Shown: piece by piece, positions 12,601 through 22,858 of the stretch
How positions within the stretch are numbered: position 1 is the stretch's first letter
How the letters are laid out: each line of letters opens with the position of its first letter
Origin: Marsupella aquatica
Taxonomy: Eukaryota > Marchantiophyta
Direction of reading: 5' to 3'
Assembly: GCA_973895155.1 (NCBI GenBank)
Contig: OZ316892.1
Location: forward strand, 62,001 to 126,000
DNA: 64,000 nt
Translations under genes and position numbers: made by a program
The notes under the pieces: model-generated
What the model saw: the letters and a program-made list of their open reading frames with translations, nothing else
Database searches by the model: none
What the model was told of the DNA's origin: nothing

Positions 12601-12832
12601 AGTCTATTCTTCCCCCACAAACCCATGTTTCAGATTGTTCACTGTCAAAGTTCCGGATGAAATCTATCATGTCAGACTTAGAATGACTCTTAGTGTCCCA
12701 ACGAACTCCCAAAACAAAATCTGCAAGCCCATTGTGCTGAAGATATTCTGAATGTCGCGCTTGACACAATGTCGTCACCACAAGTGGTGGGATAAAATAG
12801 AATGTTGGCATCGCCATAGGCTTGGAAGACAT
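9617..12832 (-). pseudogene. Six-exon coiled-coil gene with Myb/telobox-like C-terminus, three in-frame stops
   Basis: Exons on the minus strand: 12832-11270, 10922-10766, 10578-10298, 10159-9959, an exon ending at 9776, and 9670-9617. GT/AG sites and codon phases join cleanly across the first four exons. Exon 1 carries the recurring fold (HSEYLQHNGLADF, DFIRNFDSEQ, SHLQILL), a linker, and a coiled coil at about 11540-11280. Exons 4-6 give a Myb-type helix series: RWSKEETNCLKQAVRR, then FGPGKWS and IDLKDKWRNL. That last motif is typical of plant telobox Myb proteins, which bind telomere-like repeats. Stops interrupt the frame at 12376-12374 (TAG), 11935-11933 (TAG) and 9820-9818 (TGA). The acceptor of exon 5 is ambiguous: the Myb frame needs an AG at about 9855, not the stronger one at 9843. 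Preserved introns argue against a retrocopy. Probably a recently inactivated gene; telomeric binding is inferred from the motif only. Confidence 0.6.
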
Positions 12833-14600
12833 CGTTGTCCCTTCTTCCCACTAGTAGGCATGTACACCAAACCTCTGGTGGCACACTATCTTGGTTTGAT
12901 ATCAGTTTGATATGTAGACAAATGTCATGCTAGACTGTGGTGACAATGAGAATGGTCGTGCTCCCCAGGTTCTTACAATAGTCTACGAGCCCATTACAAT
13001 AGTGTCAATAACACCAAGTAATTAACATTCATCACCAAGAATGCTAAAATGCATTTGAGTCAGGATATTCGGGTGCTATGGTGATTGGCGCGAATGAAAT
13101 CCGCCACTTCCCCGGGAAAATTCACAATGTCTATGCACACATGAACCCACTGTCCCTACTTGTCAACCTTGGGTTCAACTAGAAAGAATTGTAGGGAACT
13201 AGATCCAGAGGCACATAGACATGTACAGTAATAAATCTGGTGTACAGTGTCAATAACACCAAGTAATTAACATCCATTGCTCAAAATGCTAAAATGCATT
13301 TGAGTCCAGATATCCGGTTACTATGGTGATAGGCACAAATGAAATCCACCACTTCGAGGAAGATCCACAAAGTCTATGCACGCAGGAACCCATGTACTGT
13401 CCCTACCCATCAACCTTGGTTCAACTAAAAACAATTGTAGGGGAACTAGATCTAGAGACACGTAGCTATGTTTTGCAATAAATCTCGTGTGATTCAATCC
13501 GCACAATTATGTTTAACTATTCAATCTGTACAATTATGTTTAACTACAGTATAATATTCACGCTTATTCTATGATCCAAGCCGTCACCAAAGATTTGCTC
13601 TAGAGGGATAATAATGTGGATTCCTATGAATCACCTAACAAGAAGCGGGCACTAACTAAGTACAAGTGTCCCTAATTAAGGCTTCCATGCTTGAATTGGT
13701 CTTAGCCAATAGGAAGCAAGACCAAATTAACAATACTTTTTGTGTCCTCATGAATACATATATTCGAAGCTCTTAATCTACCACCAATGCTCTCTCCCCT
13801 TGCACCAGCCTAGGTACTTACATTCTTGAGGAGACCCATCCAGTGTGTCTAGAATGTTATACACAAGCCCAGGGAGAAGGAATTTTTTGCCCATTCCCTT
13901 TCTTTCAGTACACCTCTGTATGACATAAATTCCCATTGCGACATTTTCCTTTCTAGCATAGAGTGGGAGCCACACAAGGAGCCATGGCTCCACCCTTTCC
14001 CATTCTTTCAGTGTGCCTTTGGTGTAGAGCAGGAGCCAAATATTGGAACTGTGTAATCCTGCACACCTCTAAGCTTGAACTCAGGCAGGCTAATTTCATA
14101 GTGTGTCGGATTGGGATATGACAAAAAGCTAAAATCTCAGCCCACAAGATGCAGGTAATTAAGATTCCTAGTTAGAGAACCCCTCCCTAACCCTAGTACT
14201 TCCGGAATGACATACAAACAGGCATACAAAGGCCCAAAGGAAAATGAATTTTTTGCCTTTCCCAATCTTTCAGTTCTTTTAGTGCACCTTTAGCGTAGAG
14301 CAATCCAAAAGGATGAATAGGGCGTGTCAAAGTGTTACAGTCCAAAAAAATAAATCAAAGTGTTATGGGATTTGTATTTTGGTAGCCCATAGTGATTTTG
14401 TCTTGACTGTAATAGTGTTTTATGACCTGAGCAATAATTGAGTTACATCTATGCAGCTTTAACACTCCCTAATGGAATCTTGGAACTATGTAATCATGCA
14501 CCTCAGAGCTTGAACTTAGGTGGGCTAACTTCATGGTATGTACCTTTAGTATAAGGCAAACAAATAAAATTCCAGCAGACAGGATCATCCTAATTCACCA
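12833..14600. other. Non-coding region with old duplications
   Basis: A segment of about 245 bp is tandemly duplicated at 13001-13245 and 13246-13490. Both copies start AGTGTCAATAACACC and carry the same internal order, with many substitutions. Around 13885-14150 and 14255-14560 a further diverged block recurs (TTTCAGT...CACCTTT, and GGAACT.TGTAATC.TGCA). No gene is supported. Confidence 0.5.
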
Positions 14601-15793
14601 TGTACAAATATTGAGGCGAGACCAAGGAAAGAACTGTACACTCCTTGGGACAAATCAATAGTAGATTTATGAAGGTGAGTACCTTAACATCAAAATTCCC
14701 CCTTTCTTCCCACCTAGTACATGTAAAATATTCATAAATCTAATGATAAAAATTACAACTTACAACTGCATTTCGGTACTCAGATCTGAAATGGTTGGTG
14801 TACTATTTGACCGGAATTATAATTTTTACTGAATTAGAATTAAAATCTTGAAAAAATTTATGTGGATTTGTTTGCTACAGTGTGGGAAGATCTAAAAAAA
14901 TTGACACCATAAAATTGAAGTTTACACTTTATTGGATTCTTTATTATGAAATATTCTTGAACTTTTTGTTAGAAAAGTTCTTAAACTAAAGTCCTCAAGG
15001 TTTTGAAGGACACTGTTTTTGAATGGCTATCAAAGATGTCACCTTTTGGATGTGGTTACAATTATCCCTATTTTCATTGCTCCCCGTGTGAATGAGGGTA
15101 CTCTTATCTCCTGAGGGTACCCTTGTGCTTGAGGGTACTCTTATCAGTGAGGGTACTCTTATCAGCGAGGGTACTCTTATCAATGGGTACGCTTATCAAT
15201 AATGGTACTTTGATCAATAAGGGTACCCTTATCAATGAGGATACTCTTATCTCCTGAGGGTACCCTTGCGTATGAGGGTACTCTTATCAATGAGGGTACT
15301 CTTATATCAGCAAGAGTACTCTTATCAATGAGGATACTCTTATATCAGCAAGAGTACTCTTATCAATTAATGGGTACCCTAAACCCTAAACCCTAAATCA
15401 ACAATGGTACTTTGATAATGAGGGTACCCTTATCAGTGAGGGTATTCTTATCTCCTAAGGGTACCCTTGTGTTGGGCCTTGTGCACGAGGGTACTCTTAT
15501 TAATGAGGGTAATTTTATTAGTCATAGCAAGCAACAAAGCAGGCAGGGAACCCCATGAAGGCGCCCCGCACCGGCAGAAGGACTCCGAACATACTGAAAA
15601 GACCCTAAACCTCACTAGACCAACATTTTGGGTATTGCATGGACAAATACTAGCCAAAGTACATGCCTAAATTTACCTGCTCTGTATTAGTTCCCTAAAC
15701 CAGGGGTGATTTTTTTCATCAAATCCATACATTGTATCCTAGTTTTTTTCACACATGATGTAAACCTACATAATGTGAAAGTGGGAGAGAAGA
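14601..15793. repeat. Left copy of ~1.2 kb direct repeat with 18-bp minisatellite
   Basis: Starts TGTACAAATATTGAGG and ends GTGGGAGAGAAGA, as does the copy at 22859-24099. The flanks of the unit are near-identical between copies. The core (about 15090-15510) is an array of an 18-bp unit close to GAGGGTACTCTTATCAAT, with variants carrying CTCCTGAGGGTACCC. Copy numbers differ between the two repeats. The two copies flank the RecQ-like gene. No terminal CA and no target duplication were found, so LTR identity is not supported. Confidence 0.85.
15377..15397 (+). repeat. Interstitial telomere repeat, three CCCTAAA units
   Basis: Three perfect, contiguous CCCTAAA units, the complement of the plant telomere unit TTTAGGG, inside the left minisatellite array. 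The right copy of the array lacks them. Single ACCCTAAACC and CCCTAAACC motifs occur further along at about 15604 and 15694. Three units could arise by chance expansion or mark a former chromosome end or healed break. Confidence 0.7.
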
Positions 15794-15968
15794 CTTATGA
15801 TTTGATACAATCTTCATTTAACTATAGTACAATATTCACTAATCATCAGTATATATGGTAAGCTCCAATTCCTCCATATAGTATGTAGACAAAAATTGAA
15901 GCAATCGATGAAATAATTAACAATTTCATTACACTTGATATTAATTACAGTGCTTCCTTACTTCTTCC

Positions 15969-18900
15969 TCACCAGTACTCAGGATATTTTGTTTTCACAA
16001 TAGCCGCAGCAAACAAAACAAAGTTATTCACTACTTTCCCTGTACCTATCTGCATGAACCAAGTAGCAAGTTCTTCATCACTTTTCTCTCGAATTTCCGG
16101 AAATTCCTTGAACAATTCTGTTTGTATCCGAGAAACCCTCCAGCCTTGCCACACAAAATGTCGAAGACGCTCGCCTGTTCTATCATTGCACTGATCACCA
16201 TATGGTCCTTTATGAATACACATTCCAGTGACAACTACAGTATGTTGAAAGTGACACTTAAAACAAGTCCATGCATTTTGAGGGAATGTGTTCTTGCAGG
16301 TCCGGGCCTGGTGAGATCCTAGACATCTAAAACACAATGACCGCAATATAGGACAGTTGACAGCATTGTGTACTTCTTGCTCCCTTGATTCAGGACACTG
16401 ACAAATTAAGCATTGACTTCCATCACCCGCAAAAGTTCTGATGATACGAAGATCCCTTTTATCACTCTCAAAAGATCGGCTGTGTGCCATAGCCCTTAGC
16501 CTTGCAACCACAGGCTCTGCTTCATGTACCCCTTGTATAATTGGGGTCATCGGCAAGGTGTTTCCTTGTCGTCTTGGCATGGGAGTGGCTGGGGGTTGCG
16601 TAGGAGTTTCATATGTTGACTCATCCGAACCCCCTCTTCCTGGAATTCCCATTGAAGATGATGCTACCTCATGTGGTGGAATTGAGGCTGTTCTACAAGG
16701 AATGTCTTGTGTGAACACCTCAAAGTCGACTATGTCCACACCTGGGCTGCACATCACAGATGCTTGGGAACACAAGTCACACAAACTAGAGAATGGAATA
16801 AGATGACATACTTGAGGTTTTCCATCGACCTGGTCATGGAGCCCAAACCGACGACATGATGTCTTGTTCTCTATCCATTTGTGTGAAGCCGCTGTGGTTG
16901 AATCAATGCGTTTGGCCATCTTGCGATAAGCAAGGTTGGTCACCACATAACTCATCGCCGGGAGCCCATCACGTCCACCTCGTCCAGATTCTTGGTGGAA
17001 GTGTTCCAGAGACCTGAAACTACCACGATGAATGACAAGCTTAACCCATTTATAATTGTATCCACTACTAATCACTCCGGTGGCCACCATGATCTTACAA
17101 GCACCTGACGTCCAAGAACTCAATGAAGCCCTCTTCACCGCTATGTCCAGATGCGCATGCACATACACACATGACATTTCTTTCCCTTGGAGGATTCTTG
17201 TAGTTGATTCCACCTCCTCGCGGGTTAGACAAAATACTAGGGCCCTCTCTTCTGGCAAAGAATATGCTCTCCAATCACGCAGAAGACTCACTATTTCTTG
17301 ATCCATCATGTTATGGCCAACCTCAACAACGGCATACCTGATGTTGGGTCTCACAGTAGGACAACGAATCCACACCATCTCTGTAGCTAACATCCGCTCA
17401 ATATCAACTTGATTCTTGGGTGCTAGGGATGCAGTTAACCCTATGATTTGGCAATTAATTTCCATGAGGCCAACCAACTTTTTCATTGACGGTCGAAAGT
17501 CAGATAACAGGAGGTGCACCTCGTCGTAGACAATGGAATGCAAGGAACCACTGCATTTCAACTGCTTTGCCAAGATAATGAATAGTTTGGATTCTGCAGC
17601 AATCTCCACAGCCACAAAAATGATTGAAGGAGGTCTTGCCACTTCGACTGCACCATCCTTATACACAACACAACTAATATTTGCTTGTTTGCATTCCTCT
17701 ACGTGGCCCTCTACTAGGATAGTGAGTGGAACGATCACAATCACCGTCCTATTCTGTCCCATGGTGGAAGGTGCCATGAACACCAATGATTTTCCAGACC
17801 CAGTGGGTAGTATGGCAACAAAGTCCACCACATTATCTATGGATAGAGAAACTGCTGTTGCTTGTTCCGACAATTTCCACTGTTGATGACCAAGCCTTCT
17901 TAAGGCTTGACAAGCTCCAGCAGTCCTATTGAGACAAACTTGTAGCAGGGGATCACTTTCTCCACTTGCCAATAATGTCTGATGGATGTTTGAGTGGAAA
18001 ACTGTAAACCGCCTCCTTTTGGGAATTTGCCTCACCTCATATTCAACACCTCCAACGGGTCCCAAAAAGTCAAAAGGTGCAGTCGACATTACCTCGGGCC
18101 TCTGTGACCCACTGAGGCCAACCAACTTGTGCCACAATCGTGACACCAATACACACCCTCTTAAAATATGTCCATCCATGCCTCTAGGATCCTTTGTACT
18201 ACGAGCATAGTGATGGCCGACCGTAGCTGTTTCATGACCACCTGCTACATCCACAAGGTCTTCTTGTAAATGGGCCTTACAAGCTCGTATATTCTCACTC
18301 CAATGTGCTGCCACATGCCAGTACTTTGCAATCCCAAATGGAATGCCACAGTGCTTTTGGAAAGCATCTAATACACTGGCAGAAAGGTCTGCTCCCGTCA
18401 GCCTCTTGTCCATGGCCACAAACCAACAATCCAGGTACATTGCTGCAACTTCCGGACCCCACAAAATATTCGCCACGAAAGATTGTACTGGGCGAACTAG
18501 ACATAACAATTTCACAAATAGGTGGCTTTGATTGTCAGGAATGAACCGAGCAGTGAGGTTTATAGGTTTCCCAGCATTTGCACATTTGTGGTAGGATTGA
18601 TAAACCATCAGCGTATCAGATAACCAAATGAATGCTCTATCCCCAGTGGCAGTGTTGCGAATCAATAGGCTCGAGTATTCTTCCCCTCTTGCAGGTAATC
18701 CAGAACAGAAATGCAGAAGTAGGTTCAATAGCCTCTGTAGCTTGGAACATGCAACCATCCACCTGTGGAGTGCAGGCATGTTCCAAATAACTCCATTTAC
18801 ATTGTCCACTCGTAGGATGAAATGTGCCATCATCATAGTATTACTGAACATGTGGTTCAATAGATCCTTTCCATGTTGTTGGAACTCTGGATTTCGGGCG

Positions 18901-20927
18901 TCTATGAGAAAAGAATAATGCACTTCGTCTGTCTGGACAGCATCATGAATGCAGCCCTTGGTACTCACCAAATTGAGTATCCATTCAGATTTGAGACCGA
19001 GAAGAACATCATGGTTGAGTGTTGTTGTCGCTTCTTCAACAATGGCACGGATCATATCCCTGAACGCATTCAATGTGATAATATCACCGTCAATTGAGCA
19101 TGCTGTTTGTGTATCGTCCATGTGTATGAGATTTGGTCGAGCATGGGTGCCTCGATTAATTGTTTTTGCCAGTCGCATGTACTGCCGAACTTGAGTAATC
19201 GGCGTGTCCAATGCCACATCGCTCACGTATTTCTCCAGGATGTTTACTTCATTCCCAGGTAGGCCACGTGGGTTTGGATGCCAAAGAGCTTGTGAGAGTT
19301 CCATCAGGATTGTACATCTTGCCCAGTAGTGAAGTATTGCCAATATTTTGGTGATTTTCCCAATTTTGCAAAATGCATACCCTGTGGATTGGGAACCCAG
19401 CCCGTCACTCTTTAGAGAGTGGAGGATAAAGAACCGAGTGAGCAAACAATCCGCCGGTGAACGAGCATACAACAGCTTCGGAATTTTTGGAGTCCAGAGA
19501 AGAAGTAGTACTCGATGGATATTTGTGAGATCAATATCACCTTCTTCTGCAGGCCGCGCCTCACTTGGTTGGCCTAATTGTGCCAATAATTGTTGCAGGG
19601 CACCTTTTAGATCCGGCCTATCTGTGTATATAACACAATGTTGAGGCCGAGAATCATAAGTACAAGAACGAACGAGGCAAAGAAGAAGGGAAACCATTCC
19701 AGCACAGTATTGTGGAACAGTGTTTTTCTCTTGTAGTCCACCCAATCCCCTTGTGACATCGGCATTTGGAGTCGGCTTCATCACCATTCTTTGCACCCTA
19801 TAATCTAAATTTCCACTAAGAATATTTCTTGTGCATGTCATGTACGCACGGACCACAGTGCCCAAGTACGATAGTGAAGACCCAGGGTCGGCGGGCCTTG
19901 GGGGTTCCATCTCAGATTGCACTTCAACAAATGGCACACCTTCAGGCATGAACTGGGATGCAATCTCATGCCACCTTGATACCCTTAGCCACGGCGACAA
20001 TTCCCTCACTGGAGGTGCAAGATCAGTCTTTAATGACTGTAGATGAGCTTGAAAGACTTTTGCGACTGCACCTCTCGTACTCTGAGCTACTGCATCGTCC
20101 GCAAGGTACACATTGCCATGGTCCACTCCATAGAATTTGCGGCCGACTCCCTTGAAGAGGGCTTGCACTTGACATGGAGTAGCAATGTCCTTGAAACCAA
20201 GGTGGTTGTGTTTCATACATCGGTGATTTGCCATCGTCCGCTGTGATCTACAAAAGAAGATACATCTCGAGCAAGAGAATCCCCAATGAATGAGGACGCC
20301 CGGAACTAGAGACAACAATTCTGCAATTGGATTGATTGTGTATGGTAGTAGGGACGCATCATTTGTACGTGTGAACAACACCCCCTGCAACAAAACCGAC
20401 AATTGCTCTGGTGTTGGATTCGTGATTGAATTTTGTGTTGCAACTCTCACCCTGCCCATGTTCCTTCGATGACTTCCAACATGACGGATAATGCTACTTC
20501 CTTCCGTGTGCTGAAGGGCTGTATGGCATTGCAAGCATACTAGAAGAACAAGGTTGTTGTGGTGAACAATGCAAAGCTTTGCATTTCTCAACATGTCTGG
20601 TGTTGCTAACAGGTCATGATCTAGGATAGTGGTGGGGACTTGGTTGACAATTGGATCGTCTACATCCATGAACGGGTCAACTCCTACTGCTTCATTGTGT
20701 TTCCTTTTGTAGTGAAGATGTAAACTATCACTACGGGGATAGGACGAGGAACATGTGGCCATAGGGCAATGGAATCGACCATCCTCTTCTTTCTCAATGA
20801 TCTGGGTTGTGCCATTGTTGAGCTGCAATTGGTAAGTAGAACGGTGAACTGAGCGGGAATGGGAACTGCGAGAGTTTGCTGACTGAAATTCTTCCCCACA
20901 CTGACTACATCCAAATACTGTCACCAT
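15969..20927 (-). CDS. C2H2 zinc finger / recombinase-like / RecQ helicase fusion protein
   Basis: Intronless intact ORF of 1652 residues starting with ATG at 20927. Residues 7-28 and 54-76 are C2H2 fingers. Residues ~115-155 (CIVHHNN...VCLQCH...HVGSH) and ~215-240 add Cys/His motifs that recall the OrsD region of fungal proteins. Residues ~560-910 resemble a tyrosine recombinase: R747 in SGLPARGEEY, R881, H898 in GGHE and Y907 in HHYARS. Residues ~1005-1385 are a RecQ-type helicase: PTGSGKS (motif I, ~1041), YDEVH (II, 1134), LTASL (III), QESGRGGRDG (VI, ~1312), and a zinc cluster C1358...C1374...CDLC. Residues ~1506-1580 are a CCHC-like Cys-rich tail. RecQ proteins unwind DNA 3'-5'. The architecture recalls fungal telomere-linked helicases. 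Flanking repeats and telomere units suit a subtelomeric or mobile origin. Helicase call firm; recombinase call inferred. Confidence 0.85.
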   Translation of the reverse strand: MVTVFGCSQCGEEFQSANSRSSHSRSVHRSTYQLQLNNGTTQIIEKEEDGRFHCPMATCSSSYPRSDSLHLHYKRKHNEAVGVDPFMDVDDPIVNQVPTTILDHDLLATPDMLRNAKLCIVHHNNLVLLVCLQCHTALQHTEGSSIIRHVGSHRRNMGRVRVATQNSITNPTPEQLSVLLQGVLFTRTNDASLLPYTINPIAELLSLVPGVLIHWGFSCSRCIFFCRSQRTMANHRCMKHNHLGFKDIATPCQVQALFKGVGRKFYGVDHGNVYLADDAVAQSTRGAVAKVFQAHLQSLKTDLAPPVRELSPWLRVSRWHEIASQFMPEGVPFVEVQSEMEPPRPADPGSSLSYLGTVVRAYMTCTRNILSGNLDYRVQRMVMKPTPNADVTRGLGGLQEKNTVPQYCAGMVSLLLCLVRSCTYDSRPQHCVIYTDRPDLKGALQQLLAQLGQPSEARPAEEGDIDLTNIHRVLLLLWTPKIPKLLYARSPADCLLTRFFILHSLKSDGLGSQSTGYAFCKIGKITKILAILHYWARCTILMELSQALWHPNPRGLPGNEVNILEKYVSDVALDTPITQVRQYMRLAKTINRGTHARPNLIHMDDTQTACSIDGDIITLNAFRDMIRAIVEEATTTLNHDVLLGLKSEWILNLVSTKGCIHDAVQTDEVHYSFLIDARNPEFQQHGKDLLNHMFSNTMMMAHFILRVDNVNGVIWNMPALHRWMVACSKLQRLLNLLLHFCSGLPARGEEYSSLLIRNTATGDRAFIWLSDTLMVYQSYHKCANAGKPINLTARFIPDNQSHLFVKLLCLVRPVQSFVANILWGPEVAAMYLDCWFVAMDKRLTGADLSASVLDAFQKHCGIPFGIAKYWHVAAHWSENIRACKAHLQEDLVDVAGGHETATVGHHYARSTKDPRGMDGHILRGCVLVSRLWHKLVGLSGSQRPEVMSTAPFDFLGPVGGVEYEVRQIPKRRRFTVFHSNIHQTLLASGESDPLLQVCLNRTAGACQALRRLGHQQWKLSEQATAVSLSIDNVVDFVAILPTGSGKSLVFMAPSTMGQNRTVIVIVPLTILVEGHVEECKQANISCVVYKDGAVEVARPPSIIFVAVEIAAESKLFIILAKQLKCSGSLHSIVYDEVHLLLSDFRPSMKKLVGLMEINCQIIGLTASLAPKNQVDIERMLATEMVWIRCPTVRPNIRYAVVEVGHNMMDQEIVSLLRDWRAYSLPEERALVFCLTREEVESTTRILQGKEMSCVYVHAHLDIAVKRASLSSWTSGACKIMVATGVISSGYNYKWVKLVIHRGSFRSLEHFHQESGRGGRDGLPAMSYVVTNLAYRKMAKRIDSTTAASHKWIENKTSCRRFGLHDQVDGKPQVCHLIPFSSLCDLCSQASVMCSPGVDIVDFEVFTQDIPCRTASIPPHEVASSSMGIPGRGGSDESTYETPTQPPATPMPRRQGNTLPMTPIIQGVHEAEPVVARLRAMAHSRSFESDKRDLRIIRTFAGDGSQCLICQCPESREQEVHNAVNCPILRSLCFRCLGSHQARTCKNTFPQNAWTCFKCHFQHTVVVTGMCIHKGPYGDQCNDRTGERLRHFVWQGWRVSRIQTELFKEFPEIREKSDEELATWFMQIGTGKVVNNFVLFAAAIVKTKYPEYW

Positions 20928-22858
20928 CCTGCATGAAAAACAACAAAATTAGCTGATGCCATATTTTGCTCTGAAATTATATAGAGCTCTTCACATCAGA
21001 TTTTCCCGTGGAGCTCCACAATGGACTCTGAAGTCAATCTCAATTGGCCAACTATCGGACTAGTATTTTTCATTTTCCATTACCTATGTCCCAAGCTTGA
21101 TCTGCACCATGAATGTGCAATCTAACCCAAAGCTTCACTGACATAGAAGTTGGTTGAGCATGTTCACACATTCAACGTACTTTGTGAGCACAGACACAAA
21201 TTAAACGAATTCAATCCGAATCTTCTCCAAAACCTGGTCAGTTGGATCATATTTTCACTATCTTGGGAAGTGAACTTGTACCATGCACTCTCTCGATGCC
21301 CTTGGGGCTAATAATTACTCCAATGCCTCTAAAGCCACCAAACTAATTAATAAAGCCCAAGAACTTATGCCATGGTAATTAGTGACACTATACGGTGTAT
21401 ATTGTCATTCCATACGATAATAAATCACATACTATTATTCATTGTACAGTCTATGTTCTTATATTTTGATGTGCTATTACTAGGACACTGAGAACTTATA
21501 CATACCACGTACATACCCTAAAAACTTAAACTTAGAATGATAGAGCCTTGTGTATACATACTGCATCTAATGCCTAGTTGCAATGAAATAAATAATTCTA
21601 CTTCAGGATATATTATTTATGTGTGTAGGACCCCCTAAATGTTTTCACTGGTAGTAAAGTAATCATTAAACTGTTAAACCCTTTCAAGGTATTATAAACA
21701 CTTAATGAACACTCAACTATTATTTGATTCCTAACCAGAACAATCTTTATGGTACAACCTCTCGCCAAGTTATTGAGTATCCACCAGGCTACAAGTAGTC
21801 AATTCAGATCGGCGGCAGAAGGATAATCATTTTGCCTTGAGTAACTCTGAAGTGTGATTCATCTATGCCTGGTTTGGCCTTGATTTGTCATCCGTCACAT
21901 CTGGTCATCCCGCCCCTATCCTGACACCGTCCCAACCCTATCCCAACCCTATCCCAACCCCACCCGGTCCCAACCACACCCCGTAGGGCAACATGTAAAC
22001 TTGCCCGTTAACTCAAACCGGGCATTTATCCCACACAAAGATCATCCAACCCCAGGGGCAAGTGAATAATCATTATGCATGGAGTAACTGTGGAGTGTGA
22101 CTCATTTCTGCCAAGGGAAGATCATCCAAACCCAAGGGAACACAGTACATTGAAAATGGTCAGAACATTGAACTACACAAACAAAGAGGGAGCTCGACCT
22201 GTACTTGCTCTAGGTTGGTCTCCTAGTGGTGTTGGCTATGCTGACGAGGAAGAAGCCTGAAGCAAGCTGCCTCTCTCCGGCCACAATTCCAGGATCCTGA
22301 AAATTAAGCTTAGTTCACACCCTGACTTGGGTGTATGGCCAGGTTGACATTTTCCCTCCCTATCATTCTTATTGTTAGGAGAACAGGATTGACAGTTTTG
22401 AAGTAAATTCTGGTGTATTATCCTTTCCTTTTAATTAGTAGATATTTAAAAAACAGAAGGGTTTGCAGAATTTATCACAAAGGACATGGTTACATTTCAT
22501 TATATTGAGTTTATGATGGTTTTATTACATAAACCCTAATTTTGCTTTGAACTTTTTATTGAATACTCCACGTTTCTCAGATTGCACAAGGGGATCTGGT
22601 TGACATTGGGATGACTTTGTGAGTGCAAAATCTACTTCCTTTAGTAGTTGGGAAGCTATCCGCCCTCTTTCACAAGATATTGCCTTACAGTTCATTCAAA
22701 AGTAAGTTGGCTTCAAGCACTATTGTTGCCAATGATATGAAGCTCTATATGCACTTGGAGAAATGAGTTTCAGTTTCAGGTTTCTTGTCATTGTTTTTGG
22801 TCATCCTCAAGACACTAAATCCTTTTAGTGTTCTGTGCAGTGTCATTCATGCCAACAT
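20928..22858. other. Intergenic region, small CCCAACCCTAT array
   Basis: No gene is supported. An imperfect 11-bp array (unit CCCAACCCTAT and variants) occupies about 21920-21985. A short block at about 21830-21875 (ATCATTTTGCCTTGAGTAAC and onward) is repeated in diverged form at about 22070-22115. The remainder is AT-rich and may include the promoter of the minus-strand helicase gene, but no clear TATA element was assigned. Confidence 0.45.

Noticed and set aside
11310-12751. Plus-strand ORFs opposite the Myb fusion gene
   Set aside because: They are antisense shadows of exon 1; the minus strand shows domains and splice sites.
15090-15510. CRISPR-like array of 18-bp repeats
   Set aside because: Units are contiguous with no unique spacers, and the genome is eukaryotic; this is a minisatellite.
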